Positions 26,199 to 34,425 are shown, counted from the first letter of the stretch. The stretch is 64,000 bases of DNA from Candidatus Manganitrophus noduliformans (GCF_012184425.1 NZ_VTOW01000003.1:186001-250000), one strand, 5' to 3'. The notes: generated from the sequence alone by a model not told the origin. Translations and numbers: made by a program.

Positions 26199-26978
26199 AT
26201 GAATTTCTCCGATCGGTTTCAACCGGCTAAAAAAAGATTTCCATTAGTTTCTCTTTACCTCTTTGTTTGCGCTATTCTCCTGATCTGGGACAAACCCGCA
26301 TTGGCGCTCCCAACCCTTCAACTGGATATCGGGGGGGGCACTTATGATCTCACGACGGAGACAATCGTCTCTTCCGGAGATTCTTTTACGCTTTATGCGT
26401 TGCTAAAGCCTAATTTGAAGAATACATTGAGCGATACCTACTACATTTCGGCTGCCCTGAGCCCAATGGTCAGCGACGGTACCGATCTGGGATCGTTTCA
26501 ATTCAACGGCAGTACGATCGATGTCACCGGTGATATGGTCTATGGCGTCCCGCCGTTGGAACAAATACTTGAGCTGCAGGGGTGGGACTCGGGAGATTTG
26601 CCGAAGCATGGGATCTATCCGACCTATTTTGCCGAGTTTGAATTTCAATTCTCCAGCGCCAACCGGGCGACGGGGTATAATACTCAAGACGATGCAGGAC
26701 AGGGCCCCATCGACGATCCGTCCGGGGCGCTCTATTACGCCGCGTTTGTCGTCGACCTATCGGATCTCTCTCCCGGTTATTCCATTCACTTCGACCTTTA
26801 CAATACGAAATTGAAGAATGGTGGCGATATTGACGTTACGCAATTTGCCCCTTTCTCTCATGATGCGGAAGCAAGGCGAACCGAACAGGTTCCGGGGCCT
26901 TCCACCCTCCTCCTTCTCGGTTCCGGTCTGATCGGACTGGGGCTTTGGAAGAGGAATATGCGGGGAACCGGAAAATAG
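26199..26978 (+). CDS. PEP-CTERM surface protein
   Basis: 259 residues. Long N-terminal signal region (basic start, hydrophobic SLYLFVCAILLIW, ending PALA), a beta-rich body with IGGGTYDLTTETIVSSGDSF and GALYYAAFVVDLSDLSPGY, and the C-terminal sorting signal VPGPSTLLLLGSGLIGLGL followed by WKRN. The PEP motif is degenerate (PGP). The body resembles the choice-of-anchor N type of PEP-CTERM proteins, a tentative match. Expected fate: export by Sec, then cleavage and anchoring by an exosortase (none in this window). Controlled by the upstream sigma-54 site. Confidence 0.88.
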   Translation: MNFSDRFQPAKKRFPLVSLYLFVCAILLIWDKPALALPTLQLDIGGGTYDLTTETIVSSGDSFTLYALLKPNLKNTLSDTYYISAALSPMVSDGTDLGSFQFNGSTIDVTGDMVYGVPPLEQILELQGWDSGDLPKHGIYPTYFAEFEFQFSSANRATGYNTQDDAGQGPIDDPSGALYYAAFVVDLSDLSPGYSIHFDLYNTKLKNGGDIDVTQFAPFSHDAEARRTEQVPGPSTLLLLGSGLIGLGLWKRNMRGTGK

Positions 26979-27012
26979 CCGCTCTTCCCGGCGGCGAACT
27001 CCGATTGTTTCC

Positions 27013-27052
27013 ATCGGCAGGAATCGGAAGATCGATTTCTGCCGATTTTTTT
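27013..27052 (+). terminator. Rho-independent terminator after the first PEP-CTERM gene
   Basis: ATCGGCAG...CTGCCGAT stem with an inner AATC/GATT extension, followed directly by seven T. Lies 35 bases after the stop at 26978, so this gene is transcribed separately from the two PEP-CTERM genes downstream. Confidence 0.85.
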
Positions 27053-27126
27053 ATTTCCCCCACTTCTGTTCCTTCATCCTCTCCCCTTTTTACCTACCGT
27101 TCGTCGTGTGAAATCCGTTCAATCGA

Positions 27127-27546
27127 CAAGAGGGCCGCTGCTCGGAGGCGGGGCGACCTTCTTCTATCCTGGCTATCGTCGGGAATCGGTTCCCCCGTTA
27201 CATGAGCGAAACGGGGATAAGGTCAAGGGGTTAACCCCTGCGGCCGTTGAGGCGCTCACGGCCCCATTCCTGGCCCGGAACGTCCGTGAGTTGGAAAACA
27301 AGGTCAGAAGGGGGGTCGTGATGACCGACGGGGTTCATTTGACCCCGGAAGACCTGGAATTGGCCGTACCGGGCGAGCCGGTTCCCCTGCCAAGATTAAA
27401 AGCTGCGAGAGAGAAGCTGGAACGTGAGCTGGTGGAGCTGGCGCTGGCGCGGTTCGCGGAAACGTCACCCAGGCGGCATCCGCCCTCGATATCTTACGGC
27501 AAGCCCTCCACGATATCCTTTCCAAACACAAAATCGATCGAACGTA
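27127..27546 (+). pseudogene. Decayed duplicate of the 3' third of prsR
   Basis: From ~27190 the DNA is almost identical to prsR 25410-25800 (KVKGLTPAAVEALTA, NVRELENKVRRGVVMTDG and so on). Differences: a 54-base in-frame deletion between two GAAACGGGGA repeats (present at 25425 and 25478 in prsR, once here at 27208), a +1/-1 pair around ARNVREL, and loss of one G near 27456 that breaks the helix-turn-helix frame. The last ~30 bases diverge and, in the restored frame, encode a different ending (LSKHKIDRT). Upstream of 27190 a weaker prsR-like stretch is recognisable. Not a functional regulator as it stands. Confidence 0.85.
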
Positions 27547-27553
27547 ACGCCGG

Positions 27554-27573
27554 CCGACAGAAAAGTTGACACC
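27554..27573 (+). promoter_or_regulatory. Putative PrsR upstream activating site 2
   Basis: CCGACAGAAAAGTTGACACC, directly after the prsR relic and ~200 bases before the sigma-54 site at 27776. Same core as sites 1 and 3. Confidence 0.65.
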
Positions 27574-27652
27574 CCTCTTTCCAGGTATTCATTCAATTCA
27601 TTTGATTTATAAAGAAAATTTTAAATTAGGCCATTTGAATCCTCCGTCGGGA

Positions 27653-27670
27653 GACGGAAAAGTTGACACC
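27653..27670 (+). promoter_or_regulatory. Putative PrsR upstream activating site 3
   Basis: GACGGAAAAGTTGACACC, 99 bases after site 2 and ~105 bases before the sigma-54 site. Paired sites at enhancer distance suit cooperative binding of an AAA+ activator. Confidence 0.65.
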
Positions 27671-27775
27671 TTTGCTTTCAGGATTAAATTACCTAGGAGA
27701 TATTCGAGGGGAGAGTATTAAACAAACCTATGAAAATCAACCTCTTATATATTGAATTTCTTTCATGTGGTTGTT

Positions 27776-27791
27776 TGGCATGTCCTTTGCT
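27776..27791 (+). promoter_or_regulatory. Sigma-54 promoter for the paired PEP-CTERM genes
   Basis: TGGCATGTCCTTTGCT matches the -24/-12 consensus with GG-N10-GC. It lies inside the 5' part of the longest open frame (from 27765), which argues that translation starts later, at 27846. Confidence 0.82.
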
Positions 27792-27845
27792 CTATGTGTG
27801 TCCGAGTTTAGATCAACAAACAATCAAATTAAGCAAGGACTCGAA

Positions 27846-28562
27846 ATGATGAATCTGCGGCGAAAACTTCGAACGGCAATCTTGAGTGTGTTCTTGTTCT
27901 CTTCGCTCACATTGCTTTTCAACTCCCCTGCGTTGGCGGTTCCGATTGTCTTTAACTTAGGATACGGCGGAACGGTCTCTTATGCGGGTGGGAACAGTGC
28001 ATTTATGACAACGAACGGGGCGGTGACCTCGGTCGGAAACGGCTCGACGACCCTCTCTATTGTGGGCGGGGATCTTGACTTTGCCACGGGAAACTTCATC
28101 GGCGGCGGAGCGACGGCGACCGGCTTTGAAAACGTCTATGCAGCGGGCGGATCGGTGACGATCTACGGAGATGTCGGGTCGGGCTCGGTTCTCCTCATGC
28201 AGGCGGACTTTGCCGATACCGCGACCTTCGCCTGCTGTTCGGGGAGTTCTCCTGTCCTCGTTTCCTCCTTCAGCGGTCTTCTCGATATCGCTTATGTCGA
28301 TCCGACGCTGGCTGCGGCGCTGAACTTCAACAATCCCCCGGTCGGCGGATCGATTGCCCAGGTCGAAATCTTCTTCGGCGCTTCGCCGACGACCTCCGGC
28401 ACCGCCTTCTCAGGAATTCAGGGCGGCGGCGCCGTGGCGGTGACAGATACGGCGGCGGTTCCCGAACCGACGACCCTTTTGCTCCTCGGCTCGGGTATGA
28501 TCGCAATCGGGATCTGGAGCCGCAGGCTCAAGGGAAATCCGGTCCAGACGAAGACAAAGTAA
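27846..28562 (+). CDS. PEP-CTERM surface protein (paralogue A)
   Basis: 238 residues from ATG 27846, preceded by AAGGA; the frame extends upstream to 27765 but through the sigma-54 promoter. Signal peptide ends PALA; the mature protein begins VPIVFNLGYGGTVSYAGG. Gly/Ser/Thr-rich beta body with a conserved CCSGSSPV pair of cysteines. C-terminal signal VPEPTTLLLLGSGMIAIGIW then SRRLKG: complete PEP motif, hydrophobic helix, basic tail. About 70% identical by eye to the next gene. Exported and presumably processed by an exosortase encoded elsewhere. Function of the body unknown. Confidence 0.9.
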   Translation: MMNLRRKLRTAILSVFLFSSLTLLFNSPALAVPIVFNLGYGGTVSYAGGNSAFMTTNGAVTSVGNGSTTLSIVGGDLDFATGNFIGGGATATGFENVYAAGGSVTIYGDVGSGSVLLMQADFADTATFACCSGSSPVLVSSFSGLLDIAYVDPTLAAALNFNNPPVGGSIAQVEIFFGASPTTSGTAFSGIQGGGAVAVTDTAAVPEPTTLLLLGSGMIAIGIWSRRLKGNPVQTKTK

Positions 28563-28618
28563 GTCCGGAACAGGTAAAGAAACGACAACATTCAGAAACA
28601 AACAGAGGAATCTTAAAT

Positions 28619-29308
28619 ATGAAGGATTTCAGAACAATGAAGAAAGCGGCCGTGATCGCGGCTTTGTTCACCCTCTTCGTCGGGTTTTCCAGCATCCCCG
28701 CGATGGCCGTTCCAATCGTCTTCAACTTAGGCTTTGGCGGGACGGTCTCTTACGGGGGGGGAGATAGCGCGTTTACGACGACAAATGGAGCGGTAACCCA
28801 GGTCGGGAATGGATCGACCAACCTCTCCATCGCGGGCGGGGACCTCGACTTTGCCACCGGCAATTACATCGGCGGCGGAGCGACGACGAGCGGGTTTGAA
28901 AATAACTATGCGGCAGGAGGGTCTGTGACCATCCATGGAGATATCGGTTCCGGCTCGGTTCTCCTGATGCAAGGGAATTTCGCCGATACCTCGACATTTA
29001 CCTGTTGCTCCGGTACTTCACCGGTGTATGCCTCCTCGTTCGACGGCCTCCTCGACATCTCTTATGTTGACGCCGATCTGGCCGCGGCGCTCGGTTTCAA
29101 TCCCCCCGCCTCCGGCGGGTCGATTGCTCAGGTAGAGATCTTCTTCGGGACCTCTCCCACGGCCACCGGGGTTGCTTTCTCCGGAACACAGGGGGGAGGA
29201 GCGCTCAGCGTTTCGGAAGTGCCGGAACCGGGCAGTCTCTTGCTTCTCGGATCCGGTTTGGCCGGTTTCGCAATCTGGGGCCGTAAGAAGCTGGCGATCA
29301 AGCGATAA
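28619..29308 (+). CDS. PEP-CTERM surface protein (paralogue B)
   Basis: 229 residues, 56 bases after paralogue A, with an AGAGGA ribosome site. Signal peptide ends PAMA, mature start VPIVFNLGFGGTVSYGGG. The body follows paralogue A nearly residue for residue, including FATGN-IGGGAT, the CCSG pair and GGSIAQVEIFFG. Sorting signal VPEPGSLLLLGSGLAGFAIW then GRKK. A tandem duplicate probably co-transcribed with paralogue A from the sigma-54 promoter. A hairpin follows the stop. Confidence 0.9.
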   Translation: MKDFRTMKKAAVIAALFTLFVGFSSIPAMAVPIVFNLGFGGTVSYGGGDSAFTTTNGAVTQVGNGSTNLSIAGGDLDFATGNYIGGGATTSGFENNYAAGGSVTIHGDIGSGSVLLMQGNFADTSTFTCCSGTSPVYASSFDGLLDISYVDADLAAALGFNPPASGGSIAQVEIFFGTSPTATGVAFSGTQGGGALSVSEVPEPGSLLLLGSGLAGFAIWGRKKLAIKR

Positions 29309-29337
29309 TATTTTTTAGTAAAGATTTTCGTAAATGA

Positions 29338-29380
29338 AAGAGGGCCGGGTAACCGTCGGGTTATCCGGCCCTCTCCGTTT
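29338..29380 (+). terminator. Hairpin terminator candidate after PEP-CTERM pair
   Basis: AGAGGGCCGG-GTAACC/GGGTTAT-CCGGCCCTCT is a long, nearly perfect stem 30 bases after the stop. The trailing sequence is CCGTTT, a poor T-tract, so termination strength is uncertain. Confidence 0.6.
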
Positions 29381-29483
29381 AGAAAGTTAATGAACCGGGA
29401 TGCGATCGGAAGCGGTTCGCCCTCCCTGATTTCAAATAACGGTTCTTGCATCTTCCCCCCTTTATCTTGTAGGCTAGCGTTCC

Positions 29484-30662
29484 ATGGAATCATTTCGCTT
29501 AAATAAAACAATCGCCACCCGCGTCGTACAGGGGCATCCCTGGATCTATCGGAACGAATTGCCGAAGCTCCCGCTCGATTTCCCGCCTGGAGAGCTGGTG
29601 GAACTCGCCGATCCAAAGGGGAGATTTATCGCGATCGGGTATTGTAATCCGAAATCGGTGATTTCGGTCCGTATCCTCTCCCGGGAACGGGAGAAAATCG
29701 ACGGCGACTTTTTCCTAAGAAAGATCGCGGGCGCCGACGCTTACCGAAAACGGTTTTATGCCGGGGAAGAGAGTTATCGGGTCGTTTACAGCGAGGCGGA
29801 CCTCCTCCCCGGGCTGATTGTCGACCGATATGGATCGTATATCGTCATTCAGGTCTTGACCGCCGGGATGGAGCGGCATACCGAATCGATCCTTGCTGCG
29901 ATCGAGTCGCTTTTCTCGCCTCAGGCGATCGTCGCCCGCAACGATATTCCATCTCGCGCCCTGGAGGGGTTTCCTGTCGAGCGGAAGGTCCTTTCCGGGA
30001 AACTGGAGCCGCCCGTTGTTATCTTGAAGAACGGCCTTGCCTTTGAGATCGATCTATTGGAAGGTCAAAAGACCGGATTCTTTTTGGATCAATCCGAAAA
30101 TTACCTTCAGTTGGAGGGGCTCGTTGCCGGGGGAGAAGTGCTCGATACCTTCTGTTACACCGGGGGGTGGTCGGTGCATGCGGCCCGATTCGGCGCCAAA
30201 GCGGTGATCGGGATCGATGCTTCGGAGGGGGCTCTCGATCTCGCGCGCCGGAACGCGGCGCGCAACGGCTTCGAGTCGCGATGCCGATTCGAGGCGGGGA
30301 ATGTCTTTGATCTTTTAAAGGCGCAGGAGGGGGAGGGGAGAGAGTATGATTGCATCATCCTCGATCCCCCTTCTTTCGTGAAGCGCCGGAAAGAGATTGA
30401 GAACGCGGTCCGCGGTTACAAGGAAATCAATCTTCGTGCGATGAAACTTCTCCGTCCGGGCGGGTTTCTGTTGACCTGTTCCTGCTCGTATCACCTTTCG
30501 GAGGGGCGGTTTCGGGAGATCCTCCTCGATGCGGCGCGAGACGTCGGAAGAACCCTCCGATTGGTGACGCTCCGTTCCCAGGCAAAGGATCATCCGGTGT
30601 TGTTGTCCCTTCCCGAAACCGAATATCTCAAGTGCATCGTCCTGCAGGTGCTTTCCCCGTAG
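29484..30662 (+). CDS. rlmI: RlmI-type 23S rRNA (cytosine-5) methyltransferase
   Basis: 392 residues. N-terminal PUA-like RNA-binding domain (GHPWIYRNELPKL, VISVRILSRE; 1-~80), central EEHEK-like region with DLLPGLIVDRYG, and a C-terminal class I methyltransferase with FLDQSENY, VLDTFCYTGGWSVHAARFGA (SAM motif I), GIDASEGAL, ILDPPSFVKR (catalytic motif IV) and LLTCSCSYHL with the cysteine motif. Family role: SAM-dependent m5C modification of 23S rRNA (position 1962 in E. coli). Free-standing gene between the PEP-CTERM pair and citrate synthase. Confidence 0.88.
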   Translation: MESFRLNKTIATRVVQGHPWIYRNELPKLPLDFPPGELVELADPKGRFIAIGYCNPKSVISVRILSREREKIDGDFFLRKIAGADAYRKRFYAGEESYRVVYSEADLLPGLIVDRYGSYIVIQVLTAGMERHTESILAAIESLFSPQAIVARNDIPSRALEGFPVERKVLSGKLEPPVVILKNGLAFEIDLLEGQKTGFFLDQSENYLQLEGLVAGGEVLDTFCYTGGWSVHAARFGAKAVIGIDASEGALDLARRNAARNGFESRCRFEAGNVFDLLKAQEGEGREYDCIILDPPSFVKRRKEIENAVRGYKEINLRAMKLLRPGGFLLTCSCSYHLSEGRFREILLDAARDVGRTLRLVTLRSQAKDHPVLLSLPETEYLKCIVLQVLSP

Positions 30663-30737
30663 GGGCGATCCTTGCGATCGCCCTCGCAATCCACATCAGG
30701 GCGAATACAAGAGGGCGAATACAAGATTCGCCCCTAC
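30661..30737. repeat. Two short palindromes (REP-like) between rlmI and gltA
   Basis: AGGGGCGATC-CTTGC-GATCGCCCT and AGGGCGAATACAAGATTCGCCCCT are adjacent imperfect palindromes of the kind dispersed between genes in many bacteria. They could terminate rlmI transcripts. No gene in 30663-30803. Confidence 0.6.
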
Positions 30738-30803
30738 TTTACCGAATCTCCTAAATCCGCTAGAATAAAATACACTCACTGAAATTCTACGCGGAGGAGA
30801 CTG

Positions 30804-31940
30804 ATGAGCGACTATTCACCGGGATTGGCGGGGGTTCCTGCGACACGGTCCAAGGTTAGTTATCTGGATGGGACCAAAGGGGTTCTCGAGTACCGAGGGA
30901 TTCGATTGGAGACCCTGGCCGATCGGAGCAACTTCATCGAAACGGCCTACCTTCTCCTCTTCGGAAACCTGCCGACCCCCACCCAGCTTGAGAAGTTCGA
31001 CAAAGACCTCCGCGTGCACCGGCGGATCAAATACCGCATTACCGATCTGATCAAATGCCTTCCCGACAACGGTCACCCGATGGATGCGCTTCAGGCGGCG
31101 GTCGCGGCGCTCGGGATGTTCTATCCCGATAAAAATGTCCAGGATGAGCAGACCCAATATCTTTCAGCCGTTCGTCTGATCGCCAAAATTCCGACCATCG
31201 TCGCCGCTTATGCCCGTCTTCGGCGCGGAGACGATCAGATCCAGCCGCGCGACGACCTCAACTACACCGAAAATTTCCTCTACATGCTGACCGAAAAGGT
31301 CCCGGATAAGGTGATGTCGGAGATTCTCGACACCTGTCTCATTCTCCACGCCGAGCATACGATGAACGCCTCGACGTTCAGCGGATTGGTGACCGCTTCG
31401 ACCTTGGCCGACCCCTATACCGTTGTTTCCTCTGCCGTCGGGACCCTGAAAGGGCCGCTTCATGGAGGGGCGAACGAAAAGGTCCTTACGATGCTGAAAG
31501 AGATCGGCTCGATCGATCGGGTGCGGCCGTACATCGAAGCAAAGGTCAAAGCCAAGCAGCGGATCATGGGGTTGGGGCATCGCGAGTACAAGGTCAAGGA
31601 CCCCCGCGCGATTATCTTACAGCGCCTGGCCAAACGCCTGTTCGAGCATTATGGCAAATCACCCCTTTACGAGGTGGCGGTCGAGGTCGAGAAGGTCGGA
31701 GAAGAGTACCTTGCCTCTAAAAAGGTCTATGCCAATGTCGATTTTTACTCGGGGATTCTTTACCAGAAAATGGGGATCGAGACCGACTTCTTCACCCCGA
31801 TCTTCGCGATGGCACGGGTGGTCGGCTGGCTGGCCCATTGGATTGAACAGGTGAAAGACAACCACATCTTCCGTCCCACCGAGATCTATGAGGGAGAGCA
31901 CGACCGGGCCTATGTTCCCCTCTCGGAGCGGAAAGGATAG
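30804..31940 (+). CDS. gltA: Citrate synthase
   Basis: 378 residues, the short type found in many bacteria and archaea. GGAGGAG precedes ATG 30804. Seen: YRGIRLETLADRSNFIETAYLL, LHAEHTMNASTFSGL (first catalytic His region), LKGPLHGGANEKVL, IMGLGHREYKVKDPRA (second His), NVDFYSGILYQKMG (catalytic Asp). Condenses acetyl-CoA and oxaloacetate to citrate. Close relatives include 2-methylcitrate synthases, but the neighbourhood holds no prp genes. Confidence 0.93.
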   Translation: MSDYSPGLAGVPATRSKVSYLDGTKGVLEYRGIRLETLADRSNFIETAYLLLFGNLPTPTQLEKFDKDLRVHRRIKYRITDLIKCLPDNGHPMDALQAAVAALGMFYPDKNVQDEQTQYLSAVRLIAKIPTIVAAYARLRRGDDQIQPRDDLNYTENFLYMLTEKVPDKVMSEILDTCLILHAEHTMNASTFSGLVTASTLADPYTVVSSAVGTLKGPLHGGANEKVLTMLKEIGSIDRVRPYIEAKVKAKQRIMGLGHREYKVKDPRAIILQRLAKRLFEHYGKSPLYEVAVEVEKVGEEYLASKKVYANVDFYSGILYQKMGIETDFFTPIFAMARVVGWLAHWIEQVKDNHIFRPTEIYEGEHDRAYVPLSERKG

Positions 31941-32080
31941 TCGCGCCTTAACAAGAACGGTGGGAGGACTTTAAACAAAACTACTTGACTCCTTTTTGGG
32001 AATATTGTAATTCTTGAAGCGGGATCTGATCACGCTTGTAATCGGTTACCTGTCTAAATACACGGGAGGGGGTCAAATCG

Positions 32081-32734
32081 ATGAAGAGGGGAGTGAAAAA
32101 GAAAAAAGCGGCAACGAGGACCGCCAAGAAAGCGACCAAAAAGACGGCGAGTAAAACGACACGGAAGAAAACGGCTGCAAAACCGAAAAAGAAAACCGCG
32201 GCGAAGTCAAGAACGACGGCGAAGCGGAAAACGGTCGCGGCCAAGAAGAGCACGGCGAAGAAAAGCACCGCCAAAAAAACAACGGCGAAAAAGACGACGG
32301 CCAAAAAAACGGCGGCGAAGAAGACCACCGCCAAGAGAAGCGCCGCCGCCCCTCGAAAAGCCCCCGCCGCTCCGAAAGAGGAAAAACGACAGGCCCCGGT
32401 CATCCCGATGAGAGAAACGGCCGCTCCCTCCCCCTCCGCGACAACGACCTCACCCGCGCCGCCGCCGGCGGCCCCCCCGATGCCGGCCGAGCAACCGATC
32501 GGCGTCGTGACCCATTATTACTCCCACCTTTCCGTCGCGGTCGTTCAACTGAACGAAGGGCCGTTGCGGGTTGGGGAACCCATCCATATCAAAGGGCATA
32601 CCACCGATCTGCGGCAATCGGTTGAATCGATGGAGGTCGATCACCAATCGGTTCAAGAAGCTTCAGCCGGTCAGATATTCGGGTTGAAAGTGCGCGATCA
32701 CGTAAGAGAACACGACCAGATCTTTCGGGGTTAG
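32081..32734 (+). CDS. Histone-H1-like Lys/Ala-rich tail fused to an EF-Tu domain-2-like module
   Basis: 217 residues. 1-103 is a repetitive basic tail of KKTTAKKTAA-type units, as in bacterial H1-like proteins (Hc1, AlgP type); 104-138 is a Pro/Ala linker; 139-217 (IGVVTHYYSHLSVAVVQL, LRVGEPIHIKGHTTDLRQ, GQIFGLKVRDHVREHDQIF) resembles the beta-barrel domain 2 of translation factors, which also occurs alone as short elongation-factor-like proteins. GGGAGGGGGT lies before the start. The tail should bind nucleic acid; the barrel could bind RNA or protein. The combination is unusual. Confidence 0.8.
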   Translation: MKRGVKKKKAATRTAKKATKKTASKTTRKKTAAKPKKKTAAKSRTTAKRKTVAAKKSTAKKSTAKKTTAKKTTAKKTAAKKTTAKRSAAAPRKAPAAPKEEKRQAPVIPMRETAAPSPSATTTSPAPPPAAPPMPAEQPIGVVTHYYSHLSVAVVQLNEGPLRVGEPIHIKGHTTDLRQSVESMEVDHQSVQEASAGQIFGLKVRDHVREHDQIFRG

Positions 32735-32798
32735 CGCCCCCTCGATTTCGTCCGGTATCGACTGGTCGGACGAGGAGTCTGCGCGCAGGTACGATGCC

Positions 32799-33257
32799 GT
32801 GTCAATACGAGATCCGGATGCCGAGAAACATTTTAATCATGGTCTCGAATTATCCAAGAAGGATAAGGAAGGAGCGCTCGCCTCTTTCCGAAAAGCGATC
32901 GCGCTTTCGCCCGATTACGCCGAAGCCTATTACAATGCCGGCGTCGTTCTCGGCAACCTGGGCCGTCCGGAAGAAGCGGCGGAGGCGTTCCGAAACGTGA
33001 TCCGGATCAAGCCGGAGCGCGCGGAAGGCTATTTTAATCTCGGCACCCTTTACGGGGTGATGGGCCGCAAGCAGGAGGCCGTCGAGATGTTAAAGCGGGC
33101 CGTCGCTCTGCGCCCCGCTTATCCCGAAGCCCACTTCAACCTCGGAATTACCTATGTCAGCCTGAAGAATCAGGCGGCGGCGCTGGAAGAATATAAAATC
33201 CTCTCCGGTATCGATCGCGACCGGGCGGAGCGGCTCTTCGGTCTCATCTATACGTAG
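32799..33257 (+). CDS. Tetratricopeptide-repeat protein
   Basis: 152 residues from GTG 32799 (AGGT eight bases upstream). Nearly the whole protein is TPR: EKHFNHGLELSKKDKEGALA, AEAYYNAGVVLGNLGRPEEA, AEGYFNLGTLYGVMGRKQEA, PEAHFNLGITYVSLKNQAAA, each a 34-residue helix pair. No signal peptide or membrane segment, so a cytoplasmic protein-protein adaptor. Partner unknown; it follows the H1/EF-Tu-like gene on the same strand. Confidence 0.82.
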   Translation: MSIRDPDAEKHFNHGLELSKKDKEGALASFRKAIALSPDYAEAYYNAGVVLGNLGRPEEAAEAFRNVIRIKPERAEGYFNLGTLYGVMGRKQEAVEMLKRAVALRPAYPEAHFNLGITYVSLKNQAAALEEYKILSGIDRDRAERLFGLIYT

Positions 33258-33371
33258 TCCCTCCTGACCTCTTTCCCCTTTTTTTTTGCTCTTACTTGCA
33301 TTTTCATTTTCAATCGATTTACACTTTGAGAGGTTTATATCCGAACGTGATCCTTCAACGAGGAGGGCGCC

Positions 33372-33668
33372 ATGGCGACGTATATTATGCTCAGCACGCT
33401 GACCGACGATGGGAGCGAAACGCTCAAAGAAAATCCAAGCCGGCTCAAAGAGGTCAATAAAGAGATCGAAGGGATGGGGGTGAAGATCATGAGCCAGTAC
33501 GCGACCCTCGGGCCGTATGACTTCGTCAACATTATCGAAGCGCCCGACAACGAGACGGTCGCGCGGCTCTCCGTGGAGTTGGGAGGGCGGGGATCGGTCA
33601 AGCTTTTGACGATGCCGGCCATTCCGATCGACCGGTTTATTGCAAGCTTGCAGCCGCAGAAAAAATAA
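33372..33668 (+). CDS. GYD-domain protein
   Basis: 98 residues with a strong GAGGAGGGCGCC before ATG 33372. MATYIMLSTLTDDG opening and YATLGPYDFVNIIEAPDNET match the GYD family of small ferredoxin-fold proteins, named for the GxYD motif (here GPYD). Biochemical function unknown. Converges with the UDG gene 10 bases away. Confidence 0.85.
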   Translation: MATYIMLSTLTDDGSETLKENPSRLKEVNKEIEGMGVKIMSQYATLGPYDFVNIIEAPDNETVARLSVELGGRGSVKLLTMPAIPIDRFIASLQPQKK

Positions 33669-33678
33669 ATTCGGTTGT

Positions 33679-34413
33679 TTAGCTTTGATCGAGATAGACC
33701 CGGATCTTTCGGAAGACGGCGTCGAACATCGGCGCCGTCAAACGGCCGGTCTGCGTGTTCTGGCGGCTGGGATGATACGAGATGAAGAGACGGAGCGGGG
33801 GATGGCCGATCTCGTAAGCGGCCCCATGCTGAAAAGGGGTCGATGCCGCCGGAAGATCGATCCCGTGCGCCTCGGGAAGGGCGGCGCGAAATCCGTCCAA
33901 GGCGATTTTTCCAAAAACCAAGACCGCCTTCACCTTCGTTAGCGCCGTCAGCTCCGCCACAAGGTAACTCCGGCAGGTTTCAATCTCGGCCGGCAGCGGT
34001 TTGTTGTCGGGCGGGGCGCAGTGAACGACGGCGGTCAGGTAGGCGTCTTTCAATCGGAGGCCGTCCTCCCTGTGGAGTGATGTCGCCTGATTGGCGAAGC
34101 CGGCCTTGTGAAGGGCGCGAAAGAGAAAATCGCCGGAAGCATCTCCCGTAAAAACGCGGCCGGTCCGATTGCCGCCGTGCGCGGCGGGGGCCAGGCCGAT
34201 CATCAGCAGCCGCGCATCGGGATCGCCCCACCCCGGCACCGGCTTTCCCCAATACGCCTCATCCCGGTAAGCCCTTCGTTTCGTCCGCGCGATCTCGGTG
34301 CAATACTGCACCAGCCTGGGGCAGCGGGTGCAGCGGATGACCTCTTCCTGGAGGGATGCGACGGTTCTCGCTTTCATCCGCCGGATCGTATCAAAATAGG
34401 AACGACGTGACAA
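33679..34413 (-). CDS. Type-5 uracil-DNA glycosylase (UdgB)
   Basis: 244 residues. N-terminal CTRCPRLVQYC supplies iron-sulfur cysteines; motif A is LAPAAHGGNRTGRVFTGD, motif B is SYHPSRQNTQTG, and CAPPDNKP carries further conserved residues. Type-5 (UdgB) enzymes have a 4Fe-4S cluster and remove uracil and other deaminated bases from DNA, lacking the polar activating residue in motif A of type 4. Excises deamination damage in the cytoplasm. Stand-alone gene, 12 bases after treZ ends on the opposite end, possibly co-transcribed. Confidence 0.87.
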   Translation of the reverse strand: MSRRSYFDTIRRMKARTVASLQEEVIRCTRCPRLVQYCTEIARTKRRAYRDEAYWGKPVPGWGDPDARLLMIGLAPAAHGGNRTGRVFTGDASGDFLFRALHKAGFANQATSLHREDGLRLKDAYLTAVVHCAPPDNKPLPAEIETCRSYLVAELTALTKVKAVLVFGKIALDGFRAALPEAHGIDLPAASTPFQHGAAYEIGHPPLRLFISYHPSRQNTQTGRLTAPMFDAVFRKIRVYLDQS

Positions 34414-34425
34414 GTCCGCTTCTTT

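Noticed and set aside
27108-27569. Open frame of 153 codons considered as a functional small regulator
   Set aside because: Helix-turn-helix frame is broken by one missing G and the N-terminal part does not resemble the AAA+ domain; treated as a prsR relic.
27765-27845. N-terminal extension of PEP-CTERM paralogue A
   Set aside because: It would be translated through the sigma-54 promoter and lacks a ribosome site; ATG 27846 begins a proper signal peptide.
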